Source: Ziziphus jujuba (lineage: Eukaryota > Streptophyta > Magnoliopsida > Rosales > Rhamnaceae). Taken from it: a stretch of 64,000 nucleotides of DNA. The stretch lies in assembly GCF_031755915.1 (NCBI RefSeq), contig NC_083379.1, positions 4,041,501 to 4,105,500 on the forward strand, given 5' to 3'. Shown in pieces: positions 61,701 through 64,000 of the stretch. The notes beneath the pieces were generated by a model. That model did no database searches and had not been told where the DNA came from. It saw only the letters and a list, made by a program, of their open reading frames with translations. A program made the position numbers and the translations under genes. The stretch's first letter is position 1. The number at the start of each line of letters is the position of its first letter.

Positions 61701-62925
61701 CACAAAAGTTAAAAACTGTACCAGCTTGATATTAAATCAGCATTTTTAAATGGTGTGCTACAAGAGGAGATTTATGTAGAACAACCAGATGGTTTTTTCA
61801 TTGAGGGGTATGAGGATAATGTGTATAAACTGCACAAGACATTATATAGGTTGAAACAGGCTCCTCGAGCCTGGTATAGTGAGATTAATGCATATTTCAG
61901 TGAGAGTGGGTTTCAAAAGAGTCAAAGTTAGGCCACTCTTTATACAAAGACCAGGGGAGAAAAAGGAATATTGATTGTTACCATATATGTTGATGATATA
62001 GTGTATACAGGGAATGATGGTGAAATGCTTCGCTGGTTTAAGGAAGACATGACGAAAAGGTATGAAATGATTGATTTAGGATTGCTGCATCATTTTCTTG
62101 GTATGGGAGTAACACAAACAGGTTCAAGCATTTTCGTGCATAAGAAGAAATATGCTTCCACATTACTAAACAAGTTTGGCGTAACAAATTGCAATCCAAT
62201 TCTCACACCATTGATTGCAAATGATAAACTTAGTAAAGAAGATGGAAGTGGAGCTGTAAATGAAGAGTCTTATCGAAAAATTGTGGGAAGCCTCTTGTAT
62301 CTTACAGCTATAAGACCAGATATCATGTATGTAGCCAGTCTTCTAGCAAGGTTTATGCATTGTCCACAAACAAACATTTAGGCACAATAAAGAGAGTACT
62401 AAGGTATGTCAAAGGTACCTTAGACTATGGAATAGAATATGTCAAGGGAAAACAAATTGTGTTAGTGGGATATTTTAACAGTGATTGGAGTGGATCTGTG
62501 GATAATATGAAAAGCACATCTGGATATGTTTTTAGTTTTTTAAGTGGAGTGTTTTCATAGGCCTCGGTAAAACAAAACTATGTAGCACTCTCTACTGTTA
62601 AGGCAATATACATAAGTGCTCAGAAGCAACAACATGGGCAATTTGGCTTTGATTTGTGCTGGAAGATTTTGGTGAAATGCAAGTGGAAGCTACACCTCTG
62701 CACTGTGATAATACCTCAGCCATCGCCATCACTAGGAATCCAGTTTTTCATCAGAAAACCAAGCACATTGATAGGAGGTACCACTTCATTAAAGAAGCTT
62801 TGCAAGATGGAATTATAGACCTGACATATTGTGCCTCTAAATAACAAGTTGTAGACATATTGACTAAGTCTTTGCCAAGGGATAGATTCAATTACTTGAG
62901 GGAAAAACTTGAAGTTGTTTCAGCA
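58757..62925 (+). pseudogene. Copia-3 gag-pol pseudogene
   Basis: The start MAGSEVRAPIFSDENYEF lies at 58757 and is followed by a TAG. Gag of UBN2 type runs to about 59340 and contains NEFHGG and LTRLNDLINKMKTFGE. Two zinc knuckles follow (CKTCGKYHFGEC and CYNCDRFRHWAREC, 59620-59720). The protease DSG motif (WYIDSGCSNHMTGD) is near 59830-59870, just before a frameshift. Integrase (HTDLCGL, KSDRGGEF) spans about 60230-61040, reverse transcriptase with YVDDI about 61430-62360, and RNase H (CDNTSAIAITRNP, KHIDRRYHF) about 62360-62840. More than ten in-frame stops are visible, many TAG or TAA in place of expected W or Q codons. Confidence 0.9.
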
Positions 62926-62942
62926 TAGAGGTTACAGGGGAG

Positions 62943-63290
62943 TGTTGAAATATAACCTGCTGTGTTGACGTGGAAATTAATGCAGATGTGGATAAATGAA
63001 GCTATCTAGGTGTATTTCAAGTGGCTTATAGTGTCATAGAACTAGCTAGAAGAATGAATGTGTGAGTGCCTGAAAGTGTGAGAGAGAGACAAATACAGAT
63101 TTATGCTTTATAACAAATTTGTAATGATTGCTTTTATGATGTAAGAAATGTTTTTATTGATATATTGAAAAATATATGAAATATAGATGAGGTCATGTTT
63201 TTCTCTCCTCTCTAACTTTTCTCTCAAGCTATCATCATCTTCTTTACAAAATATACCAGAAATTACAGAATTCTTCAAGCTCCATTAACA
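62943..63290 (+). repeat. Copia-3 right LTR
   Basis: 348 bp, followed by ATGAT at 63291-63295. It has several small indels relative to the left LTR. Confidence 0.93.
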
Positions 63291-63318
63291 ATGATTCGCT
63301 TCCCTCAGGGAGATCCAT
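63291..63318 (-). pseudogene. First codons of the truncated O-methyltransferase copy
   Basis: On the minus strand this starts with the ATG at 63318 and reads MDLPEGSES, matching the start of the gene at 49704 except for L to P and L to S changes. Copia-3 separates it from the rest of the exon at 58271-58044. Confidence 0.85.
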
Positions 63319-64000
63319 AATTTTGTGGATTAGTTAGGTATCTTTGTTAAACTTTTTTGTTTCAGCCCTGCTACTTGTATTTGATGCACAACCTTCTGAA
63401 GATAATAATAATAATAATACAGAAGCAAGTTCAGCTTCTCAAAAGCATTTCACACCAACTTCCTAAATTTCTAATCTAAGAGAAAGCACAAATCTCTGAC
63501 CTTTCCCTAGTGATGTATTACTATGACCTTTTTGAATAAAGCCCAATATAGACAACTAGAATCAGAAAGATCAACGGTCAAAGTGATTGAACCCAACAAA
63601 ACGGTCAAATTGATTGAGCTACAACAGATCATATATTATCCTATTGTGTATGTGACTGATTATACTACTACTTTCACCCAAGGTTTAAAATATCCGATAT
63701 TTTCATTTTTTGAAGGGGTCGAAATAAAATTTAAGTTCGACACGGAAATGGATAGAATTTTCATAATATCCATTGAAATTTTCAAAATTTTGGTAAAATT
63801 TCCATGGAAATTTCATAAAATATCTACATCAAATCTTTTATTTTTTATGTATAAATATTTATGGAATGTATCCAAATTCATGTTTATTGTTATATTATAT
63901 TTTTATTTTCATCCAATCTTTCATACTGTACCATATGTCTTAAATTTTTTAACCCAAATTGTTGTAATGATAAAAAAGAAAAAATTAATTGGGTGTTCTT
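63319..64000. other. Duplicated upstream flank of the O-methyltransferase copy
   Basis: 63319-63579 is paralogous to 49705-49983 and lacks the Copia-2 insertion. 63830-64000 is paralogous to about 57620-57800. Between them is a stretch with repeated TTTCCATGGAAATTT-like palindromic sequence near 63790-63820. The duplication probably continues past the window end. No gene is supported. Confidence 0.65.

Larger units (their letters stand above)
58272..63290 (+). mobile_element. Copia-3, decayed Ty1/copia element
   Basis: LTRs at 58272-58613 and 62943-63290 begin TGTTGAAATATAAC and end CTCCATTAACA. The target duplication ATGAT is perfect (58267-58271 and 63291-63295). The primer-binding site TGGTATCAGA starts at 58614 and a polypurine tract lies at 62931-62942. 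The LTRs differ by roughly two dozen substitutions plus several indels. All gag-pol domains are recognisable but interrupted by many stops and at least one frameshift. It is inserted in the exon of an O-methyltransferase copy. Confidence 0.95.

Noticed and set aside
1..64000. CRISPR arrays, bacterial operons, riboswitches or organellar insertions
   Set aside because: Nothing of the kind was seen; regular repeats are microsatellites, LTRs or transposon repeats.

Overview
This is a plant nuclear genome window. It is AT-rich, has many homopolymer and (AT)n tracts, and carries spliced genes with GT-AG introns, LTR retrotransposons and hAT DNA transposons. The genes are typical of eudicots: an MLO family gene, an ETTIN/ARF3-type auxin response factor with two tasiR-ARF target sites, two tandem DUF599 membrane-protein genes and a type-1 plant O-methyltransferase. 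A woody rosid, perhaps in Rosales, would fit, but the sequence read by eye does not fix the species.

Layout. 1-5.7 kb is AT-rich intergenic DNA with a probable MITE at 1581-2167. A 14-exon MLO-like gene (9514 to 5707, minus strand, 502 codons) follows. Its upstream region, about 9.65-12.8 kb, is a diverged tandem duplication. ARF3 (18920 to 13742, minus strand, 10 coding exons, 737 codons) comes next, with a possible relic of the PB1 dimerisation domain just beyond its stop. About 10 kb of intergenic DNA (18.9-29.35 kb) holds a GC-richer block with G-box/ABRE motifs at 27.4-28.3 kb. The two DUF599 genes (30113-29352 and 34162-33327, minus strand) flank a 1046-bp non-autonomous hAT element with a perfect 8-bp target duplication.

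From 34.5 kb onward mobile elements dominate. Copia-1 (34491-40916) is young: its two 506-bp LTRs differ at 5 positions. It keeps one long open frame for integrase, reverse transcriptase and RNase H, but has lost its protease and most of gag. A decayed hAT transposon with a BED-finger transposase (41152-46700) follows. An O-methyltransferase gene with a frameshift (49704-48457) has Copia-2 (49984-57287, target duplication CAACG) inserted upstream, and Copia-2 itself contains a large piece of a second LTR element. A second, truncated O-methyltransferase copy is split by Copia-3 (58272-63290, target duplication ATGAT). The flanks of the two O-methyltransferase copies are paralogous, so this part is a tandem duplication later broken up by retrotransposons.

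The least-explained signal is in Copia-1. Its non-coding leader and 3' region share five stem-loops with an invariant CTGTC loop closed by C-G and stems that change sequence while keeping pairing. The leader also has a cluster of perfect palindromes, and the 3' region has three tandem units whose ends pair with each other. These look like conserved RNA structures of the element. Their function is inferred, not shown.
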